From Limisoma sp963601185 (GTDB lineage: Bacteria > Bacteroidota > Bacteroidia > Bacteroidales > Muribaculaceae), in NCBI GenBank assembly GCA_963601185.1, contig CAVCEE010000009.1:41723-105722 (forward strand): a stretch of 64,000 nucleotides of DNA, in the 5' to 3' direction. Made by a program: the position numbers and the translations under genes. Positions 45,187 through 54,469 of this stretch are shown here, piece after piece; position 1 is the first letter of the stretch, and each line of letters starts with the position of its first letter. The notes under the pieces were generated by a model. It was not told where the DNA came from. It was given only the letters and a program-made list of their open reading frames with translations, and did no database searches.

Positions 45187-46518
45187 TTATTTGTATTCTT
45201 TTACTACAGCATTCTTTGCTTCCTCTTTGTCGTTGGCACTGAACACCACCATAAAGGCAATGGCAACAACTAAGGCAAAGCCGGCAAAAATAAACCACGC
45301 GCTCTGCCAATCGCCAATGAGGAATCCGTCTTTCCACTCACAGTAGTGGTTGATTACGGCACCGGCAATGAGAGTACCGATAGTAGCGCCGAGGCCGTTG
45401 GTCATAAGCATAAACAAGCCCTGAGCCGAGGCACGCACCTTCTTGTCGCAAGTGTTGTCGACAAACAAGCCGCCGGAAACGTTGAAGAAATCGAATGCTA
45501 CACCGTAGACGAGGCACGAAAGCACGAAGAGGATAACGCCCGGGAATGCAGGGTTGCCGAGTCCGAAGAATCCGAAGCGTCCAACCCAGGCAAACATTGC
45601 AATGAGCATCACAATCTTTATGCCGTAGCGTTTCAAGCAGAACGGAATCAACAGGATGCAGACAGCCTCGGCTACCTGTGAAATCGACACGAGGAGCGTT
45701 GCATTGTTGGCGGCAAACGAATCGCTATATTCAGCGATGCCCTTAAAACTTGTGATAAACGGAGTGGCGTAGCCATTGGTCACTTGAAGCGACATACCGA
45801 GGAGCATCGAGAAGATGAAGAAAATCGCCATACGCTTGTTTTTGAACAACTTGAATGCGTCCAAACCAAAAGCCTCGTGGAGTGATTTTGACGCACCGCC
45901 AACCAGACGGCATTGCGGCAACAGGAAGCAGTACAGAAACAGCACTACGCCAAGTGCGCCCGACACGAAGAACTGCATATAGGTGTACTGGAACTTGTTT
46001 GCATTCTCAGCCAAGGTGAAGAAAAACGATCCCCCATCGAGCGTTGCGCAGTTCACAAACCACATCGTAGCAATGAAGCCGACTGTGCCGAACACCCGGA
46101 TTGGTGGGAAGTCCTTCACAGTGTCGAGTCCGTGGTCCTTCAATATCGTGAACGCCGTAGTGTTGGACAATGCAAGGGTCGGCATATAGAACGCCACACT
46201 GATTGTGTAGAGCGTGATGAACGCAGTCTTGTCGGGCATATCCGACGACATACCCATATAGCAAAGTCCGAACATTGCCAAGCCGGCAAGCAGGTGGCAG
46301 ATACCCAAGAGACGCTGCGGCTGCACGTAGCGGTCGGCAATCACTCCCATAATCGTAGGCATCACAATTGACACAATTCCCTGAAGTGCATAGAACCAAG
46401 CGATTTCCGCTCCCATACCAGCCTTTCCGAGGTAGTTTCCCATGCAAGTAAGATACGCTCCCCAAACGGCAAATTCGAGGAAATTCATTACTATCAGTTG
46501 TAACTTTATACTTTTCAT
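45187..46518 (-). CDS. NupG-type nucleoside:proton symporter family transporter
   Basis: 443 residues with 12 predicted membrane helices, beginning MKSIKLQLIVMNFLEFAVWGAYL, a start typical of the nucleoside-H+ symporter family of the MFS. Also seen: PPIRVFGTVGFIA, and RASAQGLFMLMTNGLGATIG before the last helices. In this family the substrates are nucleosides. Related Bacteroidota proteins are also annotated as sugar transporters, so the substrate is uncertain. It lies between the DUF151 gene and rsmE in one transcription unit. Confidence 0.82.
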   Translation of the reverse strand: MKSIKLQLIVMNFLEFAVWGAYLTCMGNYLGKAGMGAEIAWFYALQGIVSIVMPTIMGVIADRYVQPQRLLGICHLLAGLAMFGLCYMGMSSDMPDKTAFITLYTISVAFYMPTLALSNTTAFTILKDHGLDTVKDFPPIRVFGTVGFIATMWFVNCATLDGGSFFFTLAENANKFQYTYMQFFVSGALGVVLFLYCFLLPQCRLVGGASKSLHEAFGLDAFKLFKNKRMAIFFIFSMLLGMSLQVTNGYATPFITSFKGIAEYSDSFAANNATLLVSISQVAEAVCILLIPFCLKRYGIKIVMLIAMFAWVGRFGFFGLGNPAFPGVILFVLSCLVYGVAFDFFNVSGGLFVDNTCDKKVRASAQGLFMLMTNGLGATIGTLIAGAVINHYCEWKDGFLIGDWQSAWFIFAGFALVVAIAFMVVFSANDKEEAKNAVVKEYK

Positions 46519-46551
46519 TTCAAAATAGTTATTTGTTAGGTTTTTTATGGT

Positions 46552-47163
46552 TTATGAATTTTTACTTTCCTGTTTGCTTTCAATGACAGCCTTTATCTCC
46601 GCGGCGCGCTCATATTCCTCCTTGCGGATGCAGTCGTTGAGCATACGCTGGAGTTCTTCCTTCGAGAATCGCTGAAGCGGAATTTTCGAGAGGTCGGGCT
46701 CGCTTTCTGCTTCGTTGCGTATCATCTCCTCTCCGTCCTCGGCGACAAACCCAGTTTCCTTAACCACTTCAGCGGTGGTGTAGATGGGCGAATGCGTACG
46801 GATTGCGATGGCGATGGCATCGCTCGTGCGGGAGTCTATCACCACTTCCCGGTCGTCCTCAACCAGCCGCAGTTCGGAATAGAACACTCCCCTCTCGAAC
46901 TTGTAGATAAACACCTCTTTCACTCTGATGCCAAAAGCGTGTACCGTAGCCTTAAACAGGTCGTGTACCAACGGCCGCGGCAGACTCACGTGCTGCAACT
47001 GGGCGGCAATCGACTGCGCTTCGGCTGACCCTATCACCACAGGGATGCGGTGCACTCCCTCGTCCTCGGCAAGAATCAGCGCATAAGCCCCTTGCTGAAT
47101 CTGGTTTTGGGTGATGCCCAACACACTTACTTTTATCTTGTCTGTTTTCTCGTTGTCCATCAT
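46552..47163 (-). CDS. Bifunctional nuclease family protein (DUF151) with UVR-like C-terminal motif
   Basis: 203 residues. The N-terminal BFN/DUF151 domain (about 1-140) has LAEDEGVHRIPVVIG, LPRPLVHDLF and VIDSRTSDAIAIA. The C terminus carries a UvrB/UvrC-like helical motif, MLNDCIRKEEYERAAEIKA. Plant and Thermotoga members show RNase and DNase activity; the physiological role in bacteria is not settled. Overlaps mnmA by one base (TAATG). Confidence 0.88.
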   Translation of the reverse strand: MMDNEKTDKIKVSVLGITQNQIQQGAYALILAEDEGVHRIPVVIGSAEAQSIAAQLQHVSLPRPLVHDLFKATVHAFGIRVKEVFIYKFERGVFYSELRLVEDDREVVIDSRTSDAIAIAIRTHSPIYTTAEVVKETGFVAEDGEEMIRNEAESEPDLSKIPLQRFSKEELQRMLNDCIRKEEYERAAEIKAVIESKQESKNS

Positions 47164-48242
47164 TACAATTTCACTTTCTGACCTGTGATAACGCCGCTAC
47201 CATAGCAGAGATGACCTGTGGCATCATAGATTACGGCAAACTGTCCTGGGGCTATGCCCTGCACCTTGTCCTCCGACTCTATTACGTATTCGCGTCCTCC
47301 GAGAGGCACAAAGCGCGCCTTCATAAACACCGGAGTGTGGCGATTCTTGAACATAATGTCGACCGGCTCGGTCTGTCCTTCCCACGGATTGCCGCTGATG
47401 AAGTGCATCTCGTCGATGTGAATCGTCTTGCCATACTGCTTATCGGTGTCGTAGCCGTTGCTCACATAGATAGTGTTGTCTGCAACGTTCTTCTTCACCA
47501 CATACCACGGACCGCCGCTAAGTCCAAGACCTTTGCGCTGGCCGATGGTGTGAAACCAGAAGCCCTTGTGCTCACCAATCTTCTTGCCAGTTTCGAGTTC
47601 GATGATGTTGCCTTTCTTCTCGCCGAGGTGACGGCGGATAAAGTCGTTGTAATTGATTTTGCCAAGGAAGCAGATTCCTTGACTGTCCTTGCGGTAGGCA
47701 TTGGGCAACTTTGCCTCTTGGGCGATGCGGCGCACCTCCTCTTTGGGAAGCGGCCCTATCGGGAACATCAGATGCGACAGTTGTTCGTAGGAAATCTGCG
47801 CAAGGAAATCGGTCTGGTCCTTGACCGGATCGACCGCCGTGGCGAGATAGTGCTTGCCGTCGATAAAGTCGGTAGTGGCATAGTGTCCGGTGGCAGTCAT
47901 GTCGAAGTCCTTGCCCCAACGCTGCTCAAAATAGCCGAACTTTATCATCTTGTTGCACATCATATCGGGGTTTGGAGTAAGTCCGCTCTTCACCGTGCGC
48001 AAGGCATACTCCATAACGTTGTCCCAATATTCCTGATGCAACGAAACCACCTCGAGAGGCAGACCATAGCGGTGGGCAATGGCTGTACACATCTCAATGT
48101 CTTCTTCTGCAGAGCAGTCGCCCTCGTCTGTATCCATTCCGATACGGATATAAAACAACGTCAAGTCGTGACCTTCTTCCTTGAGTTTGTGAACCACGAC
48201 GGCGCTGTCGACACCACCCGAAATCAATGCAGCTATTTTCAT
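47163..48242 (-). CDS. mnmA: tRNA 2-thiouridine(34) synthase
   Basis: ATP-dependent thiolation of U34 in Lys, Glu and Gln tRNAs. 359 residues: P-loop SGGVDSA (8-14), NPDMMCNKMIKFG with catalytic Cys96, the second catalytic Cys191 in DSQGICFLGK, and a C-terminal beta-barrel. It starts 13 bases after the DoxX gene. Confidence 0.96.
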   Translation of the reverse strand: MKIAALISGGVDSAVVVHKLKEEGHDLTLFYIRIGMDTDEGDCSAEEDIEMCTAIAHRYGLPLEVVSLHQEYWDNVMEYALRTVKSGLTPNPDMMCNKMIKFGYFEQRWGKDFDMTATGHYATTDFIDGKHYLATAVDPVKDQTDFLAQISYEQLSHLMFPIGPLPKEEVRRIAQEAKLPNAYRKDSQGICFLGKINYNDFIRRHLGEKKGNIIELETGKKIGEHKGFWFHTIGQRKGLGLSGGPWYVVKKNVADNTIYVSNGYDTDKQYGKTIHIDEMHFISGNPWEGQTEPVDIMFKNRHTPVFMKARFVPLGGREYVIESEDKVQGIAPGQFAVIYDATGHLCYGSGVITGQKVKL

Positions 48243-48255
48243 TTATCTTGTTCTC

Positions 48256-48774
48256 CTAAAAGTTTTTAAGTTCGTTAAGATTGTCCTTGTTGGTGAAATA
48301 GAGCGACAACAGATAGTCGACCGACACCTTTCCCGGTCCTGCCAGCAGCATAAACACAAACATGCCCACAAACAGCAACGGCACATAGCCTAACTGGAGG
48401 CTCGACATCAGAGCGACCTCGCCCATCGGCATATTGGCTACGCTTATCATCAGTCCGTTGTCGATGATATACCATTCGGCGAGTATCATCGAGACCATAG
48501 GCAGAATGACCGACAGCCGCGTGAGAAATCCCAAAATGAGGAACGCCGAGCACACAATCTCTATGCCAATCATTATGTCGAGCGTTGCCGCCGAACTGAG
48601 TCCAAGCAGATTCGGGAAATACTTCACGAAAAAGTCGTAGTTTGCCATCTGGCGGATGCCGAACTGCATAAACATAATTCCGGCAAAGACGCGGATAAAG
48701 AACCGCGACAAGTTGCCGTAGGTGCGATAGGTCTCGGCAACAAAAATCTTTCTCAGTCGTTTGCGGTGTTTCAT
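48256..48774 (-). CDS. DoxX-family membrane protein
   Basis: 172 residues with four to five hydrophobic helices: RVFAGIMFMQFGIRQM, a middle pair around IGIEIVCSAFLILGFLTR, and a C-terminal helix LPLLFVGMFVFMLLAGPGK-like region. DoxX-type proteins are poorly understood quinone- or redox-linked membrane proteins. Start overlaps the end of the upstream DUF5106 gene by 4 bases, so the two are translationally coupled and may act together. Confidence 0.82.
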   Translation of the reverse strand: MKHRKRLRKIFVAETYRTYGNLSRFFIRVFAGIMFMQFGIRQMANYDFFVKYFPNLLGLSSAATLDIMIGIEIVCSAFLILGFLTRLSVILPMVSMILAEWYIIDNGLMISVANMPMGEVALMSSLQLGYVPLLFVGMFVFMLLAGPGKVSVDYLLSLYFTNKDNLNELKNF

Positions 48775-49682
48775 TGCTGCTGTGCTTTAGATTGTGCTAC
48801 CGCGTCGAAGGCTGTCAACAGGTCGTCGATGCCTACAAACTTGGCTGTTATTTTCTTGTCTTTGTCAAGCAGATAGATTGTGGGGCGCAGTCGCTGGTCA
48901 AACTTGTCGGCAGAGTCCGGCAGGTTTGCCACCTCCCACCCTTCAGGCTCAGATGCCAGAAGGTTGTCCATTTCGGCATTGTCCACCGAATAGACCGACA
49001 CAATTTTCAAGTTGTTTATTTTAATCAACTCCCCTGCCGAGAGGCTGGCGTTCAGGCGAACTTTCCATATTTTGCAGTCGATATTGTCAGGGACGTTGAA
49101 AAACAGCAGAGTCGTCTCGGACGTGAGTCCGTAGAGGCTTGCGGCATTTGATGCCGATTGGCGCAGTGGGAAGTCTGCCACTTGCGCTCCGATGGCAGAA
49201 CCGGCGAGTGTATTGGCATTGCGCTGAAGCCAGTCTTTCAAGTCTTTCGGTGCTTTCTTTGCAGCAACGATATTGCTTACGAAGAATCCGTACACCTCAT
49301 CAGAGCAATACTGCCCCGACAGGTTGTAGACCTCCGATTGCAAAAGCCCCACCGTAAGGTTCAGGTTGGCAGGATTCTTGACTACTCGTTCAACATACTT
49401 CTTGATTGATTTCTCCACGACCGACTTGTCGGCAATAGCAAAAAACGACAGATAGTCGGTAAACGCATCGTGGAATGCCTCTAAATCAGTGACCTGAGTC
49501 TTTTCCAAATCGCATTTATCCCAAAGATGCTCCACCATGTAGTTGGCACGCATCTCCGGCTTGGTGAGTTTGTCGGGCACCGAAGGGTACTCAAACAGTG
49601 AGGACTTAGCCTCGGCTGCCACCATTGTCATCGCCGACAATGACACCAGCACAACCGCCATCAAAAGATTCTTTATTTTCAT
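48771..49682 (-). CDS. DUF5106-type periplasmic protein with thioredoxin-like C-terminal domain
   Basis: 303 residues with a signal peptide (about 1-23, ending MVAA). The first half (YPSVPDKLTKPEMRANYMVEHLWDKCD, around 32-58) resembles the DUF5106 domain. The second half resembles a thioredoxin/AhpC-type fold (TTLLFFNVPDNIDC, RPTIYLLDKDKKITAKFVG) but lacks a CxxC motif, so no disulfide exchange is expected. First gene of the ten-gene minus-strand run, 4-base overlap with the DoxX gene. Confidence 0.72.
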   Translation of the reverse strand: MKIKNLLMAVVLVSLSAMTMVAAEAKSSLFEYPSVPDKLTKPEMRANYMVEHLWDKCDLEKTQVTDLEAFHDAFTDYLSFFAIADKSVVEKSIKKYVERVVKNPANLNLTVGLLQSEVYNLSGQYCSDEVYGFFVSNIVAAKKAPKDLKDWLQRNANTLAGSAIGAQVADFPLRQSASNAASLYGLTSETTLLFFNVPDNIDCKIWKVRLNASLSAGELIKINNLKIVSVYSVDNAEMDNLLASEPEGWEVANLPDSADKFDQRLRPTIYLLDKDKKITAKFVGIDDLLTAFDAVAQSKAQQQ

Positions 49683-49751
49683 ATTTCAATTAAAAACAGT
49701 CTTGCAAAACGGCTCGCCCAAGCCAAAAGCCGGGACACAACCTATCTAGTA

Positions 49752-49759
49752 CAAAAATA
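49752..49759 (-). promoter_or_regulatory. -7 box for the ten-gene run DUF5106 to ettA
   Basis: Minus strand TATTTTTG, an exact TAnnTTTG match, with a T-rich TTTTC about 19 bases upstream. Predicted leader is about 60 bases. Confidence 0.45.
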
Positions 49760-49806
49760 GTGCAAATCGAGAGAATAGAAAAGTACACACCCAATTTTCT
49801 TTGCTG

Positions 49807-49844
49807 AAAACAAACCGGGGCTGCATCTTTCGACACAGCCCCGG
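49807..49844 (-). terminator. Terminator of the methylmalonyl-CoA decarboxylase operon
   Basis: Minus strand CCGGGGCTG (49844-49836) pairs with CAGCCCCGG (49823-49815), loop 12, followed by TTTGTTTTC. Confidence 0.85.
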
Positions 49845-49872
49845 ATATTTTCGGGTTTATTATCCTCAATGA

Positions 49873-51030
49873 TTAGCCGAGGAAGCCGAGCAATGCACCA
49901 GCGGCTACGGCTGAACCAATCACACCGGCAACGTTCGGACCCATGGCGTGCATAAGCAGATAGTTGCTCGAGTCGTATTCCAAACCGATGTTGTTTGAGA
50001 TACGAGCCGACATTGGAACGGCAGAAACGCCCGCGTTGCCAATGAGCGGATTGATTTTCTTGCTGCTTGGCAAGAACAGGTTGAAGAACTTGACGAAGAG
50101 CACACCCGACGCAGAAGCGATAATAAACGCCATTGCACCGAGGAAGAAAATCTTCAATGTGTCGAATGTCAAGAACTCAGATGCCTGTGTAGACGCACCT
50201 ACGGTCAAACCGAGAAGCATCACGATGATGTCGTTCAATGCGTTGCTTGCAGTCTTGGCAAGACGGGTTGTAACGCCACTTTCGCGGAGCAAGTTACCGA
50301 AGAAGAGCATACCCAGCAACGGAAGTGCTGAAGGCACAACGAAGCAAGTGAGGAGCAAGCCAATAATCGGGAACATAATTTTCTCGTTCTGCGACACGGC
50401 ACGCGCCGGTTTCATCTTGATCACGCGCTCTTTCTTTGTGGTGAGCAGACGCATAATCGGCGGCTGAATCAGCGGTACGAGAGCCATATAGGAGTAAGCC
50501 GACACCGCAATAGCACCCATCAAGTTAGGAGCCAACTTCGACGAAAGGAAGATAGCGGTAGGACCATCAGCACCACCGATAATGGCGATTGCGCCGGCCT
50601 GGTCAGGAGCAAAACCGATGGCCATAGCCACGATGTAAGCACCGAAGATACCAAACTGTGCAGCCGCTCCGATAAGCATCAACTTAGGGTTGGCAATAAG
50701 GGCGGAGAAGTCGGTCATTGCACCGATTCCCAAGAAAATCAATGGAGGATACCATCCTGCACTTACGCCGTCGTAGAGGATATTAAGCACTGACCCCTGC
50801 TCATAGATGCCGACCTCAAGACCTGCATCCAACTTGAATGGGATGTTTCCAACAAGGATACCGAAGCCAATCGGAACGAGAAGCAACGGCTCGAAATTCT
50901 TCTTTATGGCAAGCCAGATAAACAGCAAGCCAACAGCGAGCATCACGAAATGCTCAGGAGTCGCATTGGCGAAGCCTGTGTATTCCCAGAAGCGCTGAAA
51001 GTTTTCGCCTAAGAAATTAACTAAATCCAT
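49873..51030 (-). CDS. mmdB: Na+-transporting decarboxylase beta subunit (methylmalonyl-CoA/oxaloacetate type)
   Basis: Membrane subunit that decarboxylates carboxybiotin and exports Na+. 385 residues and about nine to eleven helices, with GIGAMTDFSALIANP, the essential acidic region AIIGGADGPTAIFLSSKLAP, and GNAGVSAVPMSARI. Last gene of the operon, 7 bases after the biotin carrier gene and before a strong terminator. The methylmalonyl-CoA specificity comes from the neighbouring epimerase and not from this subunit. Confidence 0.93.
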   Translation of the reverse strand: MDLVNFLGENFQRFWEYTGFANATPEHFVMLAVGLLFIWLAIKKNFEPLLLVPIGFGILVGNIPFKLDAGLEVGIYEQGSVLNILYDGVSAGWYPPLIFLGIGAMTDFSALIANPKLMLIGAAAQFGIFGAYIVAMAIGFAPDQAGAIAIIGGADGPTAIFLSSKLAPNLMGAIAVSAYSYMALVPLIQPPIMRLLTTKKERVIKMKPARAVSQNEKIMFPIIGLLLTCFVVPSALPLLGMLFFGNLLRESGVTTRLAKTASNALNDIIVMLLGLTVGASTQASEFLTFDTLKIFFLGAMAFIIASASGVLFVKFFNLFLPSSKKINPLIGNAGVSAVPMSARISNNIGLEYDSSNYLLMHAMGPNVAGVIGSAVAAGALLGFLG

Positions 51031-51037
51031 AACTTAA

Positions 51038-51469
51038 TTATCCCAATACGACCAAGTCTGCGCCTTCAAGCACAGAATCGCCCTTGTTTACACAAATTGA
51101 TTTGACAACACCACCCTTATCGGCATGGATGTTGTTTTCCATCTTCATAGCCTCGAGAACGATAACGGTGTCGCCAGCAGCAACTGTGTCGCCTACGGCT
51201 ACCTTGATGTCGAGGATTACACCTGGAAGCGGAGCTTTGACAGCACCTGCGCCACCAGTTGCAGCCGGTTTGGCAACTACCTTTGCACCCGACTCAGTGC
51301 GTGGTGCGGCAGCTGGCTTCACAGACTTGACCGGTGCAGGAGCAGCAGCCTGCTCAAGTTCTACGGTGTATGATGTACCGTTGACCGTAACTTCTGCCAC
51401 ATTGTTGTCAATGTCGCCTACGGCAACTTTGTATTCTTGTCCGTTGATTTTATATTTATATTCTTTCAT
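51038..51469 (-). CDS. mmdC: Biotin carboxyl carrier protein of the decarboxylase
   Basis: 143 residues: a short N-terminal domain (about 1-40), a Pro/Ala-rich linker (about 41-78), and a biotinyl domain with the acceptor Lys109 in VLEAMKMENNIHADKGG. It shuttles the carboxyl group from the alpha subunit to the membrane pump. Confidence 0.94.
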   Translation of the reverse strand: MKEYKYKINGQEYKVAVGDIDNNVAEVTVNGTSYTVELEQAAAPAPVKSVKPAAAPRTESGAKVVAKPAATGGAGAVKAPLPGVILDIKVAVGDTVAAGDTVIVLEAMKMENNIHADKGGVVKSICVNKGDSVLEGADLVVLG

Positions 51470-51498
51470 AATGATTTTTGTGATTTAGTGGAGTTGGA

Positions 51499-52422
51499 TT
51501 ATTTGTGAGGCAACTCACGGAGTGAATAAATCTTGGAGTTCCATGGAGAATAAGCGCGTTTCACCTTGTTGATGGTGAGCACGAAATCCTCCTTGTCGTG
51601 CATATTGAGATGCTCGTGAAGAGCCATGCAGATTGCGGCAATCTCTTCGCCAGAATCGAGGCCTGCCATCAACGGCTTGGTCTCGTCGACTGCGCCAGTA
51701 GCCGCCTGCTTCTTTTCGCGGGCTTTCTTTGCATGGAACAATCCAACGCCTGAGAAACACAAACTAAGGATTATCAATGAGATGAACACGATTGCCATAG
51801 CCATGACAGTCATTCCAACACCACTCTTGTCGTGGTTCTGGAAATTCTCGATCTTCTCATTCTTGTCGATAATGATGTTGTTGCTGCTCGGAGTGATGTA
51901 TTTCGCATCGCTTCCGTCGCGCACTTCCCATGCTTCTGCGTCGTTTTCGGCATTCTTCACGCCGTCAGACTTGCGGGCATAAGATGCGCCTTCCGGCAGT
52001 GTTGCAGGAACAGTCACTTCGTCAATCAAAGTCACGCCATCGCTGTCGTAAAGGTAGATCTTGTTTTCCTGACCTGCCTTCAGCGAGAAATTGACGTGGA
52101 AAGTACCTTTATTCGGCTCGTTGTCACACCAGAAAACCACGTGCTGACGTGGCGGAATCTTGGTGTTGACATCCATACGCGGGATTGGGTATTTGCGAGG
52201 ATTGGCCTGATCATCGGTCAGATACATGCTTGAGATGTTGACCGTGCCAAACGTTGAATTGAACAATTCAATCCACGCATGGTGCATCCCGTAGTCATCT
52301 ACGTAGTTGTCGTTGTTCTGCACCATCACCTCGTTGATGCACACGCCTTTGCGGCCTTGTGCCGAGATGCCGGCAATGCACAGCGTGCAGAGCAACAACA
52401 GTGTTAAAAATCTTCTTTTCAT
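51499..52422 (-). CDS. OadG-like subunit fused to an N-terminal lamin-tail domain
   Basis: 307 residues in two parts. A signal peptide (about 1-21, ending ISA) leads into a lamin-tail-like domain (about 25-155: CINEVMVQNND, HHAWIELFNST, YLTDDQANPRKYP). After a linker, one membrane helix (about 203-225) and a cytoplasmic tail follow with ALHEHLNMHDKEDFVLTINK, typical of OadG-type gamma subunits. Position between the alpha subunit and the biotin carrier is that of the small assembly subunit of Na+ pumps. The lamin-tail domain would face the periplasm, and its role there is unknown. Confidence 0.82.
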   Translation of the reverse strand: MKRRFLTLLLLCTLCIAGISAQGRKGVCINEVMVQNNDNYVDDYGMHHAWIELFNSTFGTVNISSMYLTDDQANPRKYPIPRMDVNTKIPPRQHVVFWCDNEPNKGTFHVNFSLKAGQENKIYLYDSDGVTLIDEVTVPATLPEGASYARKSDGVKNAENDAEAWEVRDGSDAKYITPSSNNIIIDKNEKIENFQNHDKSGVGMTVMAMAIVFISLIILSLCFSGVGLFHAKKAREKKQAATGAVDETKPLMAGLDSGEEIAAICMALHEHLNMHDKEDFVLTINKVKRAYSPWNSKIYSLRELPHK

Positions 52423-52434
52423 ACACGTTGACTA

Positions 52435-53988
52435 TTATAAAGGTATATTGCCGTGCTTCTTGGCAGGGTTAGAGAGTTTCTTTGTTGCCAATTGCTGCAA
52501 AGCGCGGATGATGCGGAAACGAGTGTTGCGCGGCTCGATAACGTCATCGATGTAGCCGTATTTCGCTGCATTGTACGGGTTGCAGAACAGGTCGGTGTAC
52601 TCTTTCTCCTTCTGTGCGATAAATGCCTTCGGGTCTTCCTGAGTCTTAGCCTCTTTCATGTAGAGCACCTCTGCTGCACCCGACGCACCCATAACGGCGA
52701 TTTCAGCCGATGGCCATGCGTAGTTCATATCGCCGCGGAGTTGCTTACAACTCATCACGATGTGGCTACCACCGTAGCTCTTGCGGATTGTAACCGTAAC
52801 CTTAGGCACTGTTGCTTCGCCGTAAGCGTAAAGCAGTTTTGCACCGTGGAGGATAACGGCGTTGTATTCTTGTCCTGTACCCGGAAGGAATCCTGGAACG
52901 TCGACAAGCGATACCAAAGGAATGTTGAAGGCATCGCAGAAACGAACGAAGCGTGCAGCCTTGCGCGATGCGTTGCAGTCGAGCACGCCGGCAAGATATT
53001 TAGGTTGGTTGGCCACGATACCTACCGACTGGCCATTGAAGCGTGCGAAACCGATGATGATGTTCTTCGCGTAGTCGCGTTGTACTTCAAGGAACTCGCC
53101 ATTGTCGATGATTGCGCCAATCACTTCATACATATCGTATGCCTTGTTTGGAGAGTCAGGAACGATTTCGTTCAGAGAGTCTTCCAAGCGATCGATTGGG
53201 TCGGTGCATTTTACGAGCGGAGCCTCCTCGAGGTTGTTCTGAGGAATGAAGCTGAGGAGTTTGCGGATGAGTTTCAATGCCTCTTCGCCGTCCTCTGTTG
53301 CAAAGTGAGCAACACCTGACTTTGTGGTGTGCATAACTGCGCCGCCGAGTTGCTCTTGTGTCACGTCCTCGCCTGTCACTGTCTTAACGACCTTAGGACC
53401 GGTAAGGAACATATAAGAGATGCCCTTGGTCATGATTGTAAAGTCGGTCAATGCCGGAGAATATACGGCACCACCGGCACACGGACCGAGGATTGCCGAG
53501 ATTTGAGGCACTACGCCCGACGCAAGGATGTTGCGCTCGAAGATTTCAGCGTAGCCAGCGAGAGCGTTGATACCCTCCTGGATACGTGCGCCACCCGAGT
53601 CGTTCAAGCCGATAACTGGCGCGCCCATCTTCATTGCCATATCCATAATCTTGCAGATCTTCATTGCCATTGCCTCTGACAACGAGCCACCCCATACGGT
53701 GAAATCCTGTGCAAAGACATAAACAAGGCGACCGTCGATTGTACCGTAACCGGTTACCACGCCGTCGCCGAGATAGTGCTTCTTGTCCTGACCGAAGTTG
53801 GTGCAACGGTGCTGTACGAACATATCCAATTCCTCAAAACTTCCTTCGTCAAGAAGCTGGGCGATACGTTCACGGGCAGTGTATTTGCCTCTTTCGTGCT
53901 GCTTGGCAATAGCCTTTTCACCACCGCCAAGACGTGCTTGCTCGCGCAAGGCGATAAGCTCCTGCACTTTTTCAAGTTGATTGCTCAT
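52435..53988 (-). CDS. mmdA: Methylmalonyl-CoA decarboxylase/acyl-CoA carboxyltransferase alpha subunit
   Basis: Carboxyltransferase of 517 residues of the crotonase-like type: LDEGSFEELDMFV, GLNDSGGARIQEG (oxyanion region), GPCAGGAVYSPALTDF, ASRKAARFVRFCDAFNIPLV, and GSHIVMSCKQLRGD. It moves the carboxyl group of (S)-methylmalonyl-CoA to biotin, giving propionyl-CoA. The same fold serves propionyl-CoA carboxylase, but the presence of membrane beta and OadG-like subunits and lack of a biotin carboxylase gene here favour the decarboxylase. Confidence 0.93.
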   Translation of the reverse strand: MSNQLEKVQELIALREQARLGGGEKAIAKQHERGKYTARERIAQLLDEGSFEELDMFVQHRCTNFGQDKKHYLGDGVVTGYGTIDGRLVYVFAQDFTVWGGSLSEAMAMKICKIMDMAMKMGAPVIGLNDSGGARIQEGINALAGYAEIFERNILASGVVPQISAILGPCAGGAVYSPALTDFTIMTKGISYMFLTGPKVVKTVTGEDVTQEQLGGAVMHTTKSGVAHFATEDGEEALKLIRKLLSFIPQNNLEEAPLVKCTDPIDRLEDSLNEIVPDSPNKAYDMYEVIGAIIDNGEFLEVQRDYAKNIIIGFARFNGQSVGIVANQPKYLAGVLDCNASRKAARFVRFCDAFNIPLVSLVDVPGFLPGTGQEYNAVILHGAKLLYAYGEATVPKVTVTIRKSYGGSHIVMSCKQLRGDMNYAWPSAEIAVMGASGAAEVLYMKEAKTQEDPKAFIAQKEKEYTDLFCNPYNAAKYGYIDDVIEPRNTRFRIIRALQQLATKKLSNPAKKHGNIPL

Positions 53989-54013
53989 ATTTTGTACTTA
54001 ATAGTTAGAGTTC

Positions 54014-54424
54014 TTATTCTGGTTTTTCACAAAGTTCTGTCAATACGCCGAGTGTTGACTTCGGGTGAAGGAATGCGATGTTCAAGCCCTCTGCACCTTT
54101 GCGCGGAGCCTTGTCAATCAGGCGGACGCCTTTTTCTTCAACCTCTGCCAAAGCGTTGGCAACGCCATCTGCAACTGCAAATGCAAGGTGATGGATACCT
54201 TCGCCACGCTTCTCGATGAATTTGGCGATAGTGCTGTCTTCCGATGTCGGCTCAAGGAGTTCGAGTTTTGTCTGACCCACCTTAAAGAAGGCTGTCTTTA
54301 CCTTTTGGTCAGCAACTTCTTCGATTGAATAGCATTTAACGCCGAGTACGTTTTCGTAATAAGGGATTGCCTCGTCAAGACTCTTGACTGCGATTCCCAA
54401 ATGTTCGATGTGAGAAATATTCAT
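54014..54424 (-). CDS. mce: Methylmalonyl-CoA epimerase
   Basis: Converts (R)- to (S)-methylmalonyl-CoA ahead of the decarboxylase. 136 residues of the glyoxalase/VOC fold: HIEHLGIAVKSLDEAIPYYENVLG (residues 5-28), LELLEPTSEDSTIAKFIEKRG near 73-93, and HHLAFAV with a metal ligand. First gene of the operon, 25 bases before mmdA. Confidence 0.94.
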   Translation of the reverse strand: MNISHIEHLGIAVKSLDEAIPYYENVLGVKCYSIEEVADQKVKTAFFKVGQTKLELLEPTSEDSTIAKFIEKRGEGIHHLAFAVADGVANALAEVEEKGVRLIDKAPRKGAEGLNIAFLHPKSTLGVLTELCEKPE

Positions 54425-54469
54425 AATATTTAAATTTTAAAAGTTATCCAACTTTAGATTACTTGTTCA

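Noticed and set aside
47211..48269. Plus-strand open frame of 352 codons opposite mnmA
   Set aside because: It is the complement of a fully conserved gene and has no domain of its own.
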